Positions 43,266 to 53,078 of a stretch of DNA of 64,000 nucleotides are shown piece by piece. Made by a program: the position numbers and the translations under genes. The DNA is from Ensifer adhaerens. GTDB lineage: Bacteria; Pseudomonadota; Alphaproteobacteria; Rhizobiales; Rhizobiaceae. Position 1 is the stretch's first letter. Every line of letters begins with the position of its first letter. The notes beneath the pieces were generated by a model. It searched no databases and had not been told where the DNA came from. It saw only the letters and a list, made by a program, of their open reading frames with translations. The stretch lies in the NCBI RefSeq assembly GCF_000697965.2, contig NZ_CP015880.1:3936001-4000000 (forward strand), read 5' to 3'.

Positions 43266-43838
43266 TCAGCGCGACGGCAATAGCGGCCAGCGGGCGAGGA
43301 TCTTCGTAGAGCCCGCCCCCTGGCGGGCATGGATCAGAACGAGTTCGCGCGCCACCCAGGAGACCGGTTCGGAAACGCGGAGATCCGGCGCGACCCGATC
43401 GTTCCGGTAGAGCGTCATATGGGGGATTGCCATGAGCGGGCGTTTGAGCGCCTCGATCTGCCGGACCAGCGCGCTGAAGCCCGGCGCGGCGTCGCGCGTC
43501 GTCAGGGCGCGCGGCCGGTCGCGGCCATTGCCGTTGCTGACCAACCTGTCGAGGCGGATCTCGACCGCTGGCACGTCGACGCGGTCACCCTGCCGCAGCG
43601 CATCCGCAACCGCGAAGTCGGGCAAGCCGCGGCCCTGCCAACGCTTGTCGACAGAGACGTGCAGGCGATCGGGCCGATAGATGAAGCCATCCGCCATCTG
43701 GTCGGCGAAATCCCTTTCGGCAATCGCCAGTGCCTTCGTGGCAGCCGGCTCGTCCGGAAGCAGCGCGAAGTAGAGGATGTCGATTGCCGGCGCTGGCTGG
43801 GGACAGCCGAGATCGAATGCGAATTGGTTCGACGACAT
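43266..43838 (-). CDS. 2H phosphoesterase (2'-5' RNA ligase family)
   Basis: A 190-residue protein with the two HxS/TxL motifs of the 2H superfamily: RLHVSVDKRW and AIPHMTLYRNDRV. Members cleave cyclic phosphodiesters in RNA or nucleotides. The N-terminus DILYFALLPDEPAATKAL is typical. GGAGGG lies before the ATG at 43838. It is not in an obvious operon, and the next gene is a GFA-type protein on the same strand. Confidence 0.83.
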   Translation of the reverse strand: MSSNQFAFDLGCPQPAPAIDILYFALLPDEPAATKALAIAERDFADQMADGFIYRPDRLHVSVDKRWQGRGLPDFAVADALRQGDRVDVPAVEIRLDRLVSNGNGRDRPRALTTRDAAPGFSALVRQIEALKRPLMAIPHMTLYRNDRVAPDLRVSEPVSWVARELVLIHARQGAGSTKILARWPLLPSR

Positions 43839-43970
43839 GGTACCCTCCGCCGCCCGGGTCGCGCGCCACGACATGTGGTCTCGACCGGAGATGGGGATGC
43901 CGGCTGACAATGCCAAGGACATCCGGCGGGGAATGGAAGACTTCACCCGTTGGCTGACGCTGTTGTTTCG

Positions 43971-44384
43971 CTACTCCGTCGGCATCCGGCCAAATTTCTG
44001 CAAATTCGGATCGAGGCGGTCCCAGGCAAGGCCGCGCACGGCGTAGGTCACCGCTTGCGGTCTGTAACGGCTGGGATCGTCGAGGCTTGCAGCGCGAACG
44101 CTGAAGAACTCCGGCATGGCTGAGAAGGTCATGTAGACCGGAGAGCCGCAGCTGGGGCAGAAGCCGCGCGTCTTCACATGGCCGCTGTCGGCGACCATGT
44201 CCCAATGCGAGGCCTGACCTTCGAGCTTCACGCCCTCGCGGCGGAACGTCATATGCGATCCGTGCCCGGTCCCGCTTTCGTGCTGGCAATCACGGCACTG
44301 GCAGTCGTTGGAGAAGACCGGTTCTCCTGAGATCTCGTAGCGGATCGCGCCGCAGGCGCATCCGCCGATATAGGACTTGCTCAT
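43971..44384 (-). CDS. GFA family protein (glutathione-dependent formaldehyde-activating type)
   Basis: A 137-residue zinc protein with the GFA/CENP-V fold. Zinc ligands are Cys pairs in GGCACGAIRY, CQCRDCQHESG and GFCPSCGSPVY. Only some members handle S-hydroxymethylglutathione, so the role here is uncertain. It lies downstream of nothing obvious and is 132 bases before the 2H gene. Confidence 0.88.
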   Translation of the reverse strand: MSKSYIGGCACGAIRYEISGEPVFSNDCQCRDCQHESGTGHGSHMTFRREGVKLEGQASHWDMVADSGHVKTRGFCPSCGSPVYMTFSAMPEFFSVRAASLDDPSRYRPQAVTYAVRGLAWDRLDPNLQKFGRMPTE

Positions 44385-44501
44385 ACATTCGCTCCAGTCT
44401 CGGGCACGGCAAAGCCTTTCGCGTGGCTGCGAGGGCGACGCCGACCAATCACTTTGCCTGTTTCGGGGGGGCCGGATCGCTATGGCGACCCGGCCTGGGC
44501 T

Positions 44502-44969
44502 TCAATGCTGTTCGTCGGTAATGGTGCCGAGCCGCGACAGGACCTTCGGCCAGCCATTGCTCATGTTGGCATAGGCGCTGTCGTTCTTCGGCGTGACGAA
44601 GCCGGAATGAACGAGCCGGAGGCGGGTGCCGTTGTCGACCTTCGTCAGCGTCCAGGTGACGACCGTATCGAGACGCGAGCCATAGCCGCTGTTGCCTTCG
44701 TCGCCACCTTTCCAGGAGTAGACGAAACGCTCATGCGGGCGCACCTCCAGCACCTGGCAACGGATGGTCCCGTCCCATGCGCCGGCGGGCGTCGTCCGGA
44801 AGGTGAAATGGGTGCCTTCCACCGGTTGGAAACCGGTCGGCGGCATGATCCATCGGCCCATCAATTCGCCGTTGGTCAGTGTCCTCCAGATCGTCTCGGG
44901 CGTATGCGGAAAGACCTCGTCGACGACGATATCCTGGGTCTCGAGTTTCAAGGCTGCTGCGTCGGTCAT
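44502..44969 (-). CDS. SRPBCC/AHSA1-like protein
   Basis: A 155-residue helix-grip protein of the AHSA1/CalC type: DIVVDEVFPHTPETIWRTLT, RWIMPPTGFQPVEGTHFTF, RFVYSWKGGDEG, and VTWTLTKVDNGTRLRLVHSG. Such proteins bind hydrophobic ligands and are often encoded next to an ArsR regulator. Its ATG overlaps the stop of that regulator gene by four bases, so it is coupled. Confidence 0.9.
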   Translation of the reverse strand: MTDAAALKLETQDIVVDEVFPHTPETIWRTLTNGELMGRWIMPPTGFQPVEGTHFTFRTTPAGAWDGTIRCQVLEVRPHERFVYSWKGGDEGNSGYGSRLDTVVTWTLTKVDNGTRLRLVHSGFVTPKNDSAYANMSNGWPKVLSRLGTITDEQH

Positions 44970-45298
44970 GGATCGATCTCCTTGAGAAGGGTGCGCAGAT
45001 TGGCGAAGCGGTCACGCCAGAAGGTGCCGTAGTGGCTCATCCAGTCGACGAGCGGCGCCAGGCCCTCGGGCTCGGCGCGGTAATAGACGTTGCGGCCCTC
45101 CGGACGCTCGGCGACGAGACCCGCCTGTTTCAGCGACTTGAGGTGCTGCGAAACCGCGCCCTGCGTCACGCCGCTGCCGCGCGTCAGTTCAACGACGGTG
45201 ATCTCGTCGGCATTGGCGATGCGCTCGAACACGGCGCGCCTGGTCGGATCGGCAAGGGCGCGCATGACGGCGGTGATGGGAGCGGTTTCGATCATCAT
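44966..45298 (-). CDS. ArsR family regulator
   Basis: A 110-residue winged helix: MRALADPTRRAVFERIANAD, LTRGSGVTQGAVSQHLKSLK and LVAERPEGRNVYYRAEPEG. The CxC metal site of classic ArsR is absent, so it is the non-metal type common upstream of SRPBCC proteins. The start is one of two adjacent ATGs. A long symmetric dyad lies directly upstream at 45308-45341, likely its operator. Confidence 0.9.
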   Translation of the reverse strand: MMIETAPITAVMRALADPTRRAVFERIANADEITVVELTRGSGVTQGAVSQHLKSLKQAGLVAERPEGRNVYYRAEPEGLAPLVDWMSHYGTFWRDRFANLRTLLKEIDP

Positions 45299-45307
45299 GG
45301 ATAAATA

Positions 45308-45341
45308 AATAGCGGATACTAATTGATTAGTCAACGCTATT
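45308..45341. promoter_or_regulatory. 34-base composite dyad upstream of the ArsR gene
   Basis: Inner arms ACTAAT (45318-45323) and ATTAGT (45326-45331), outer arms AATAGCG (45308-45314) and CGCTATT (45335-45341), symmetric about 45324.5, with three-base spacers GAT and CAA. Two half-sites per side suggests two regulator dimers. Confidence 0.7.
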
Positions 45342-45364
45342 GATTTGAATGCTGCTGCAGAACG

Positions 45365-45389
45365 AAAAGGCACGCTCGAGGCGTGCCTT
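45365..45389 (-). terminator. Terminator of the SDR gene
   Basis: Perfect 9-base stem AAGGCACGC (45367-45375) with GCGTGCCTT (45381-45389), 5-base loop, followed on the minus strand by TTTTCGTT. Confidence 0.7.
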
Positions 45390-45419
45390 CAGTCGCTTTG
45401 ATCCCCGGAGCACATTGCC

Positions 45420-46154
45420 TCAATGCGGGCTCGCCGTCGGGCGCACGATGATCTCGCTGACGTCGACATCGTCGGGCTGTCCGATGGCGTAGGCGATCGA
45501 CGACGCGATGGCGTCAGGACTGATGCAGACGGCCCGCCATTCCTTCATGGTTTCTCGTGCGGTCAAATCGCTGATCGTATAGGCGAGTTCGGAGGTCGTC
45601 GTTCCGGGCGAGATGACGGTAACGCGGATGCGGTCGGTCTCCTGCCTCAGGCCGTCCGAGATCGCCCGGACGGCGAACTTGGTGGCGCAATAGACGGCGG
45701 CCGTCGGCGACACGGAATGGCCGCCGATCGAGGAGATGTTGATGATCTGCCCGTCCCCTTGCGCGCTCATGATCGGCAGGGCCGCGGCGATACCGTAGAG
45801 CACACCCTTGATGTTCACGTCGACCATGCGGTCCCACTCGTCGACCTTGAGCGCTGCCAGCGGCGACAGCGGCATCACGCCGGCATTGTTGACGATGACA
45901 TCGAGGCGGCCGAATTCGGCCTGGGCAAAGCGGGCGAAGGCGGCGACGTCGCCGCGGTCGGTAACGTCGAGCACGCGAAAGCGGACCTCGCCGCCGGCGC
46001 CGGCGATTTCGCCGGCGATGCGTTCCAGCCGGTCGGACCGGCGTGCGCCAATCACGACCTTGGCTCCGGCAGCCGCCAGCAGCTTCGCAGCGGCTTCGCC
46101 GATGCCGCTGCTTGCGCCGGTCACGGCCACGACTTTTCCGTGAACATTTTCCAT
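45420..46154 (-). CDS. Short-chain dehydrogenase/reductase
   Basis: A 244-residue SDR. The cofactor loop is AVTGASSGIGEAAAKLLAA, followed by ADVTD-like VLDVTDRGDV, NNAGVM, the catalytic Ser in INISSIGGHS and YxxxK in AAVYCATKFAVRAIS. An Arg-rich GARRSDR suggests NADP. It is of the broad classical type with unknown substrate. Preceded by a 265-base gap with no recognised gene. Confidence 0.9.
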   Translation of the reverse strand: MENVHGKVVAVTGASSGIGEAAAKLLAAAGAKVVIGARRSDRLERIAGEIAGAGGEVRFRVLDVTDRGDVAAFARFAQAEFGRLDVIVNNAGVMPLSPLAALKVDEWDRMVDVNIKGVLYGIAAALPIMSAQGDGQIINISSIGGHSVSPTAAVYCATKFAVRAISDGLRQETDRIRVTVISPGTTTSELAYTISDLTARETMKEWRAVCISPDAIASSIAYAIGQPDDVDVSEIIVRPTASPH

Positions 46155-46363
46155 GGATATGCCCTTTCGAAAGGTGCGTTTCTGTTTGAGTCCGGCTCGG
46201 GCGTTGGGCCTGAGCGCCGGTGAGACAGAAGATAGAAAGGGCGACCCGTTCGATCGAGGTGCCGATCGAGCATGGGGCGGTCAGAAATTCTAACCAAAGA
46301 TCTGGCGGCAACAGGGCCGGCAATGGCGTCCACCAGGATCTTCCGGATTGTCTTCGGGACAAG

Positions 46364-46396
46364 CAAAAGGGCGACGCGTCGCGCTTCGCCCTTTTG
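46364..46396 (-). terminator. Terminator after the secreted alpha/beta hydrolase
   Basis: CAAAAGGGCGA (46364-46374) pairs with TCGCCCTTTTG (46386-46396), 11-base loop; reading on the minus strand ends in TTTTG. Confidence 0.75.
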
Positions 46397-46419
46397 CCTT
46401 CGTTGCCGGTTGATATCGC

Positions 46420-47178
46420 TTATTCGCTCGCCTGCGCTGCCTGCTCGATCAGCTTGGCGACCGCTTCCGGCTTCGAGACGTAGATGGCGTGGCTGCCGGA
46501 TGTTTCGACCACGGTGGAGCCCGCGCGTTTTGCCATCTGGCGCTGGGCGGCCGGCGGGATCATGTGGTCGTCGGTCGCGACCAGATAGAAGCTCGGCTTC
46601 TCCTTCCAGGCCGGAGCGGTGACGGCGCCGGCTGCCGCTTCGACGCCCCACGGGACCTGGGAGTCGGCCATGAAGGCGGCAATCTCAGGATCGACATCGG
46701 CCGCGAAGGCGGCGGCGAACTTTTCCTTGTCGAGCGAGAGGAAACCATCGACCGGCGGCAGGATCGGCGGAACGGGCGCGCCGGCCGGCGGGTTGGCGAT
46801 GAGCGAGGAAACGGACTCGCCCTTATCCGGCGCGAAGGCGGCGATGTAGACGACAGACTTCACCTTCTCATCGGTGCCGGCTTCCGAAACGACCACGCCG
46901 CCATAGGAGTGGCCGACGAGCACGATCGGGCCGTCCTGAGCGGCGATCGCACGCTTGGTGGCCGCGACGTCGCCGGCAAGCGTCAGGGTCGGGTTCTGTA
47001 CGATGGTGACGTTGTAGCCGTCCTTCTTCAGGATGTTGTAGACGCCCTGCCAGCCGGAGCCGTCGGCAAAGGCGCCGTGAACGAGCACGACATTCTTGGT
47101 GGCGGGGGCGGCCTGGGCCGGCGTCAGCGCGCTTGCGGAGAGGGCGAAAGCGGCGGCGGTGATGAGGGACTTGAGCAT
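46420..47178 (-). CDS. Secreted alpha/beta hydrolase
   Basis: A 252-residue protein with a signal peptide (LKSLITAAAFALSASALTPAQA). The hydrolase core has VVLVHGAFADGSGWQGVYN, nucleophile elbow IVLVGHSYGGVVVSEAG, and a C-terminal His in SGSHAIYVSKPEAV. It resembles the EstC/MekB-like esterase group. It is divergent from an OhrR-type regulator and behind its operators, so it is likely a peroxide- or oxidant-induced gene. Confidence 0.88.
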   Translation of the reverse strand: MLKSLITAAAFALSASALTPAQAAPATKNVVLVHGAFADGSGWQGVYNILKKDGYNVTIVQNPTLTLAGDVAATKRAIAAQDGPIVLVGHSYGGVVVSEAGTDEKVKSVVYIAAFAPDKGESVSSLIANPPAGAPVPPILPPVDGFLSLDKEKFAAAFAADVDPEIAAFMADSQVPWGVEAAAGAVTAPAWKEKPSFYLVATDDHMIPPAAQRQMAKRAGSTVVETSGSHAIYVSKPEAVAKLIEQAAQASE

Positions 47179-47206
47179 TTCGGGTCTCCTTCGTTGAGTT
47201 GTTTTG

Positions 47207-47229
47207 CGCGATATTCATTATCGCGATAA
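47207..47229. promoter_or_regulatory. Operator 1 of the OhrR-like regulator
   Basis: CGCGATA-TTCAT-TATCGCG (47207-47225, 7-base perfect arms), overlapping a second palindrome TTATCGCGATAA (47218-47229). About 30 bases from the hydrolase start. Confidence 0.65.
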
Positions 47230-47262
47230 CAATCATATACGGCGACTCCGATTTCTTGTAAA

Positions 47263-47283
47263 GATATTAATTATCGCGATATC
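47263..47283. promoter_or_regulatory. Operator 2 of the OhrR-like regulator
   Basis: GATATTAATTATCGCGATATC repeats the layout of operator 1 (GATA-TTMAT-TATCGCGATA), 53 bases away. Confidence 0.6.
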
Positions 47284-47326
47284 TATTTTCGCGGCAGAAG
47301 CCGCAAAGCGCCACAAGGAGGTTGGA

Positions 47327-47773
47327 ATGCCTGACGAACCGACAACGCTGCCGCTCGACAGCCAGCTCTGTTTTTCGATCTACTCGGCGTCGATCGCCAT
47401 CAACCGCGTCTACAAGCCGATGCTCGATGCGCTCGGTGTGACCTACACGCAGTATCTCGTCCTGAGCACGCTTTGGGAGAGGGATGGGTTGACGATCTCG
47501 GCGATTGCCGATCGGCTGGGTCTGGAATCGAGCACGATCACGCCGGCTGTGAAGCGGCTCGAAGCTGCCGGCTTCCTGGGGCGGCATCGCAGCGTCACCG
47601 ACGAGCGGCAGGTCGAGGTCCACCTCACCGCGAAAGGGCGCGGCCTCCACGTGAAGACCGGCTGCCTGACCGATGCGCTTCTGGAAAACTCCGGCTTCAC
47701 GGTGCCGGAAATGATCGATTTGAACGAGCGGGTGCGGAAACTCCGCGATGGCATGCGCGACGCGGTGAAGTAG
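47327..47773 (+). CDS. ohrR: OhrR-like MarR family regulator
   Basis: A 148-residue regulator matching OhrR: SQLCFSIYSASIAINRVYKP, with the peroxide-sensing Cys15, and LGVTYTQYLVLSTLWERDGL. The winged helix is ADRLGLESSTITPAVKRLEA, with wing TDERQVEVHL. A second Cys at 113 suggests the two-Cys type that forms a disulfide after organic hydroperoxide oxidation. AAGGAGG precedes the ATG at 47327. The usual partner, ohr, is absent here. A secreted hydrolase is divergent instead. Confidence 0.85.
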   Translation: MPDEPTTLPLDSQLCFSIYSASIAINRVYKPMLDALGVTYTQYLVLSTLWERDGLTISAIADRLGLESSTITPAVKRLEAAGFLGRHRSVTDERQVEVHLTAKGRGLHVKTGCLTDALLENSGFTVPEMIDLNERVRKLRDGMRDAVK

Positions 47774-47808
47774 CGCTGCACCCGGGCCGCGACTGTGCCG
47801 GGAAGCAA

Positions 47809-47834
47809 AAAGGGCGCGCCGAAGCACGCCCTTT
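47809..47834. terminator. Terminator between ohrR-like gene and guaA
   Basis: AAAGGGCGCGC (47809-47819) pairs with GCACGCCCTTT (47824-47834) with one mismatch, 4-base loop, T-rich tail; it can serve both convergent genes. Confidence 0.65.
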
Positions 47835-47874
47835 AACATTTTTTATCACCGACGCAGCAGATGCGTCCGCGCGT

Positions 47875-49437
<1,563 letters not shown>

Positions 49438-49534
49438 TGGGTGCCTTCAAACAAGCTTGATCATGGCGAGCCTTTAATGAAAGCCCGCCATCGACGCAAC
49501 GATTCAATTGCACCCGGACAATTCCGGGGTTTTG

Positions 49535-49582
49535 GAGCGGGATGAGGAAAAGTGCGTGCGGTTTTCCGCCCGCATCCCGCTC
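49535..49582. repeat. Palindromic intergenic repeat, copy 1
   Basis: GAGCGGGATG (49535-49544) pairs with CATCCCGCTC (49573-49582), with inner GGAAAA/TTTTCC arms. A second, inverted copy of the same element is at 54267-54312. Confidence 0.7.
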
Positions 49583-49607
49583 TGACTTGTGAGCATCGAT
49601 CACGTTT

Positions 49608-49638
49608 ATGGCTTTGGGTCGACCAGACCCGAAGCCAT
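49608..49638. repeat. Second hairpin of the guaA-mtnN gap
   Basis: 13-base arms (49608-49620 and 49626-49638) with a single G-T mismatch, 5-base loop. It is followed by TCTAGAGCGGGAT, an edge sequence of the repeat, which also encodes the end of the nucleosidase gene. Confidence 0.55.
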
Positions 49639-49644
49639 CGGGGT

Positions 49645-50283
49645 CTAGAGCGGGATCACGCCGCTCGAAACCGCATTCTCCAACCGGTCGATCACGCTTG
49701 CAAGCTTCTCGTCGATGACGTGAAGATACTCCGTCCAGTCGTTGACGTGCTTCAGTTCGGCCTTGCCGTCGGAAATGCCGCGAAGCGCAATCAAAGGAAT
49801 GCCGAAGGACTGGCAGGCGCGCAGCACCGCGAAGGTCTCCATCTCGACCATGTCGGCGTCGATCGTCTCATAGGCAGCGCCCGAGACGATGTTGGCGCCG
49901 GTCGAAAGCCGCGCTTCCGGAACGCCGGGGATGCGTAGCGGCAGCGGCACCACGGCCGGAAGGTCGAGAAACGGCGTTGCGCCCTTCTCGAAGCCGAGCG
50001 GCGAGGCATCCATGTCGCGGTAGCCGACGGAAACCGCCTGGTAAACTTCGGTCTGTTCGAGCGTGGCGGCACCCGCCGAGCCGAGCGAAACGACGAGATC
50101 GGGCAGGGCCCGCTCGGCGGTGAGTTCGGCAAGCGTGCGCGTCAACACGACGGCCGCCTCGACCGGCCCGACGCCGGTCATCAGCGGCTTGATCCGGCCT
50201 TTCAGGTGCGGACCGTACTCGGCATCCACGGCCATGACGTAGAGCACCTTGTGTCCGGCAACGTCCTTGACGGCAAAACTCAT
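49645..50283 (-). CDS. mtnN: 5'-methylthioadenosine/S-adenosylhomocysteine nucleosidase
   Basis: A 212-residue phosphorylase-fold nucleosidase. Visible are VMAVDAEYGPHLKG, TGVGPVEAAVVLTR, VVSLGSAGAATLEQ, YETIDADMVEMETFAVLRAC (catalytic Glu pair) and IALRGISDGKAEL (Asp). It clears MTA and SAH from SAM metabolism. The last codons lie in a repeat edge. Its start overlaps the stop of the PaaI-like gene by four bases (ATGA). Confidence 0.9.
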   Translation of the reverse strand: MSFAVKDVAGHKVLYVMAVDAEYGPHLKGRIKPLMTGVGPVEAAVVLTRTLAELTAERALPDLVVSLGSAGAATLEQTEVYQAVSVGYRDMDASPLGFEKGATPFLDLPAVVPLPLRIPGVPEARLSTGANIVSGAAYETIDADMVEMETFAVLRACQSFGIPLIALRGISDGKAELKHVNDWTEYLHVIDEKLASVIDRLENAVSSGVIPL

Positions 50284-50732
50284 CCTTCGATCCCTTCGCG
50301 TCCGCGCACAACCATCATCGTTCCGGTCATCGAGGCGATCAGCTTTGCCGGTCCGTCGGAGCGGATCGCATAGCCGCGACCGTCGGAAACGATGATCGTC
50401 GATCCGGGCTTTGTCACCTCGCCGCGGAAGAGGAAGCGTTCGCCGCGCCCGGGCGAAAGCAGGTTGACCTTGAACTCGATCGTCAGGATCGAGGCATCCG
50501 GGTCGATCACCGAATAGGCCGCATAGGTGCCGGCTGAATCGAGCGCCGCGGAGATCACGCCGGCATGCAGGAAGCCGTGCTGCTGCGTCAGCTTGTCGTC
50601 GAAGGGCAGCTCGATTTCGACCGTGCCTTGCTCGACAAGTGTCAGTTCGGCTCCGATCGTGCGCATTGCCGCCTGCCGCGCGAAGCTCTCGCGAATGCGC
50701 TTCCGGAAATCGGGGGGATCACGGTCGTCCAT
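50280..50732 (-). CDS. PaaI family thioesterase
   Basis: A hotdog-fold thioesterase of about 150 residues. The catalytic segment is QQHGFLHAGVISAALDSAGT, with the Asp near ASILTIEFKVNLLSPGRGE and a YAIRSDGPAKLIASMTGTM end. It probably hydrolyses an acyl-CoA. ATG at 50732 is used; an in-frame ATG at 50765 is possible. It is coupled to mtnN. Confidence 0.85.
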   Translation of the reverse strand: MDDRDPPDFRKRIRESFARQAAMRTIGAELTLVEQGTVEIELPFDDKLTQQHGFLHAGVISAALDSAGTYAAYSVIDPDASILTIEFKVNLLSPGRGERFLFRGEVTKPGSTIIVSDGRGYAIRSDGPAKLIASMTGTMMVVRGREGIEG

Positions 50733-50808
50733 CAGTCCATGGGCCTTTGTGTCGGGCGGCATCATTATGACCGCGGGACAGTGGCACGGTCGTGAAGGTC
50801 GGACAAGT

Positions 50809-51261
50809 TCAATTCATGAGCAAAATCGCGCTGTTGAGCGCCGTCGCAAACGCAACCCAGGCGAGATAGGGAAGGAACAGCAGGGCTGAAATGCGATCCC
50901 GTTGCCAACTTGCGACGACGAAGCCGGCAACCGCGATCACGAGCGCGATGATCACGATCAGCGCCGACGCTATATCCTGCATGCCAAAGAACAGTGGCGA
51001 CCAGAGGAAGTTGAGGATCATCTGCGCCAGCCACAGGCGCATGGCGGCGCTGCGCCGATGATCGAGAAACATGCGGGCGCCGACAACGCCGATCATCACG
51101 TAGAGGATCGACCAGACCGGCGCGAAGATCCAGTCCGGTGGATTGAAGGCTGGCTTTGCCAGCGACCGGTACCATTCGCCGGGGATGTTGTTGGTGCCGA
51201 TGAGAAGGCCGAGGCCGAGAACGGCGGCGATGAAGACTACGTATAAGATGGTTCTGTTCAT
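50809..51261 (-). CDS. tspO: TspO/MBR family protein
   Basis: A 150-residue five-helix protein with the TspO features: LAKPAFNPPDWIFAPVWSIL (the WxPPxxxFxPVW motif), MIGVVGARMFL, MRLWLAQMILNFLWSPLFFG and LFLPYLAWVAFATALNSAIL. TspO binds tetrapyrroles and in Sinorhizobium influences nutrient-responsive genes. ATG at 51261 is the natural start. Divergent from a GNAT gene. Confidence 0.93.
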   Translation of the reverse strand: MNRTILYVVFIAAVLGLGLLIGTNNIPGEWYRSLAKPAFNPPDWIFAPVWSILYVMIGVVGARMFLDHRRSAAMRLWLAQMILNFLWSPLFFGMQDIASALIVIIALVIAVAGFVVASWQRDRISALLFLPYLAWVAFATALNSAILLMN

Positions 51262-51345
51262 GATCTCGCCAGATAGAACAGACTTTCCGTCTTTCCAGCG
51301 GGGCCGCCGTTTTGAAGCCATCATGCACCACCTATATGAGCTGCC

Positions 51346-51900
51346 ATGAAGACCTTCCGACGTATCGACATCCGGCCGGCCGGCCCGGATGACATCATGA
51401 TGATCGCCTCCGTTATCGTCGAAACCTGGCGATCGACCTTCCGCGGGCTGATTTCCGATGCCTTTCTCGACGCCATGAGCATCGAGGAACAGGCGTTGCG
51501 CCACGCAAGACGCATGCGCATCGCCGACGTCTTCCATCTGGTTGCGGTTGACGTGAGCACGAACAAGGTGATCGGCTTTGCCAATTACGGCAAGGCGCGC
51601 TCGATGCCGCCGCGGTTCGACCGCGAGCTCTATGCGCTTTACATCCTGAAAGAGTTCCAGGGCGCGGGCATCGGCTCGGCACTGGTGCGCAGCGTCGCCG
51701 GTCACTGCCGGGAGCTTGGCGGCAAGTCGCTCTTTGCCTGGGTGCTTTCCAGCAACCCGAATCGGGGCTTCTACGAGCATCTCGGCGCCATTGCCGTTGG
51801 CCAGGGCCAGGTGAGCCTCGGCGGCGAAAACCACGACCAGACCGCCTATCGTTGGAACGATCTGGCAAAACTCTCCGGCGACGGCCGTTTTTCGGCCTGA
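51346..51900 (+). CDS. GNAT family N-acetyltransferase
   Basis: A 184-residue acetyltransferase: IDIRPAGPDDIMMIASVIVE, LYALYILKEFQGAGIGSALV (acetyl-CoA binding Q/RxxGxG/A) and NPNRGFYEHLGAIAVGQGQV. The acceptor is unknown. Its end lies 14 bases from the convergent DUF1513 gene. Confidence 0.88.
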   Translation: MKTFRRIDIRPAGPDDIMMIASVIVETWRSTFRGLISDAFLDAMSIEEQALRHARRMRIADVFHLVAVDVSTNKVIGFANYGKARSMPPRFDRELYALYILKEFQGAGIGSALVRSVAGHCRELGGKSLFAWVLSSNPNRGFYEHLGAIAVGQGQVSLGGENHDQTAYRWNDLAKLSGDGRFSA

Positions 51901-51913
51901 GATCGTCTTAGGC

Positions 51914-53029
51914 CTAAGCCAACCGCACGATGTGCTGGTCCCAGGCCACTCGGCTCTTGTTAGCCTTGAAGTGGCCGTCATAGGAGGAAACGGCAAAGCC
52001 GTGGTCGGCACTGGCGACCCCCGCCGCATCGGCGACGCGCTCTTCCTTCAGCACGGTACCGGTTCGTGCATCGAGCATCACCGCCACGCCGCCCTTCGGC
52101 GAAGTCAGTCCGATCAGCCCCTCGTTCCGGTTGACGGCGATGGCGCCGACATAGTTCGCCAGCGCTTCCGTCGTGCGCTCGGGCAGAGACAGGAACTTCA
52201 GGTCTTCGCCCTGGGAAAACGAGCCGACGAGCGGCGGCAGGTCGCTGCGCGCACCCTCATACTGGCAGGCAAACCAGATCTCGCCCTTCGGACCGATATC
52301 GACATGCCGGGTCGACAGGCGGCTCAGATCATCCGGCAGACCGTGCTTCTGTACGAGCGCGCCGGTTCGCGTATCGACCAGCGTCAGGCTCGGCTCCATA
52401 TGGTCGAGATTGAGCTTGGTGCGGCCAAAATCCGGATGGGTCTCGATGCCGCCATTTGCAATCGCCAGCAGTTTCCCGTCGGCGCTCAGCGTCATGTCGT
52501 GTGGGCCGATGCCGTAGGTCGGGAATTCGCCGATGCGGGTGAAGTGGTCGCTGCCGTCATAGATGCCGACCATGCCGCGATTGGCGGCAAAGTCGTTCTC
52601 GGTGGCGTAGAGCAGCTTGCCGTCTGCCGAGAAGCAGCCATGGCCGTAGAAATGCCGGCCGTCGGCAGCGGTGATCACGATCGGCTCGGCCGTGCCGTCG
52701 GTTGCAAGGATCATCGCATAGGTGCCCGGCCTGCGGGCAAAGGCGACGATGCGGCGGCTGACGGGCGAATAGGCCATGCCGTGTGCACGGGCCGGCAGCG
52801 CCGTGCGGTCGATGATCTCGCCCGCTTCCGTCAGCGTCGCGACGCCATAGCTGCCGTCCGGCGCCATGAAGGCCGAGGCAAAGACGGCGTCGGCCCTGGT
52901 CAGGGCGAAGGCTCGCTCAGGCGCGAGGCTCGCCACCCAGGCCGCGCCCGCCATCCTCAGGAAACTGCGCCGGTCGATCAGGCCCGTGGCGGCTGTCATG
53001 CCATCCTCGCTCGTCATGGAAATTTGCAA
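51914..53029 (-). CDS. DUF1513 protein, Tat-exported beta-propeller
   Basis: A 371-residue protein with a twin-arginine signal (LIDRRSFLRMAGAAWVASLA) and beta-propeller repeats such as DGRHFYGHGCFSADGKLLYA, GPHDMTLSADGKLLAIANGG and TRHVDIGPKGEIWFACQYEG. DUF1513 proteins regularly follow the imelysin/di-haem oxidoreductase genes found at 54310-58284 in rhizobia, so a periplasmic role in the same iron-linked pathway is likely. A possible start at the second ATG (52999) also exists. Confidence 0.85.
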   Translation of the reverse strand: MQISMTSEDGMTAATGLIDRRSFLRMAGAAWVASLAPERAFALTRADAVFASAFMAPDGSYGVATLTEAGEIIDRTALPARAHGMAYSPVSRRIVAFARRPGTYAMILATDGTAEPIVITAADGRHFYGHGCFSADGKLLYATENDFAANRGMVGIYDGSDHFTRIGEFPTYGIGPHDMTLSADGKLLAIANGGIETHPDFGRTKLNLDHMEPSLTLVDTRTGALVQKHGLPDDLSRLSTRHVDIGPKGEIWFACQYEGARSDLPPLVGSFSQGEDLKFLSLPERTTEALANYVGAIAVNRNEGLIGLTSPKGGVAVMLDARTGTVLKEERVADAAGVASADHGFAVSSYDGHFKANKSRVAWDQHIVRLA

Positions 53030-53078
53030 GCCCTGGGCGGAGTGCCCGCTCAGGGCTGCGATGCAGCAGGTTGCGCGC

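Noticed and set aside
46155..46363. Possible gene remnant before the SDR gene
   Set aside because: Only short frames in both strands, no similarity recognised; treated as intergenic.
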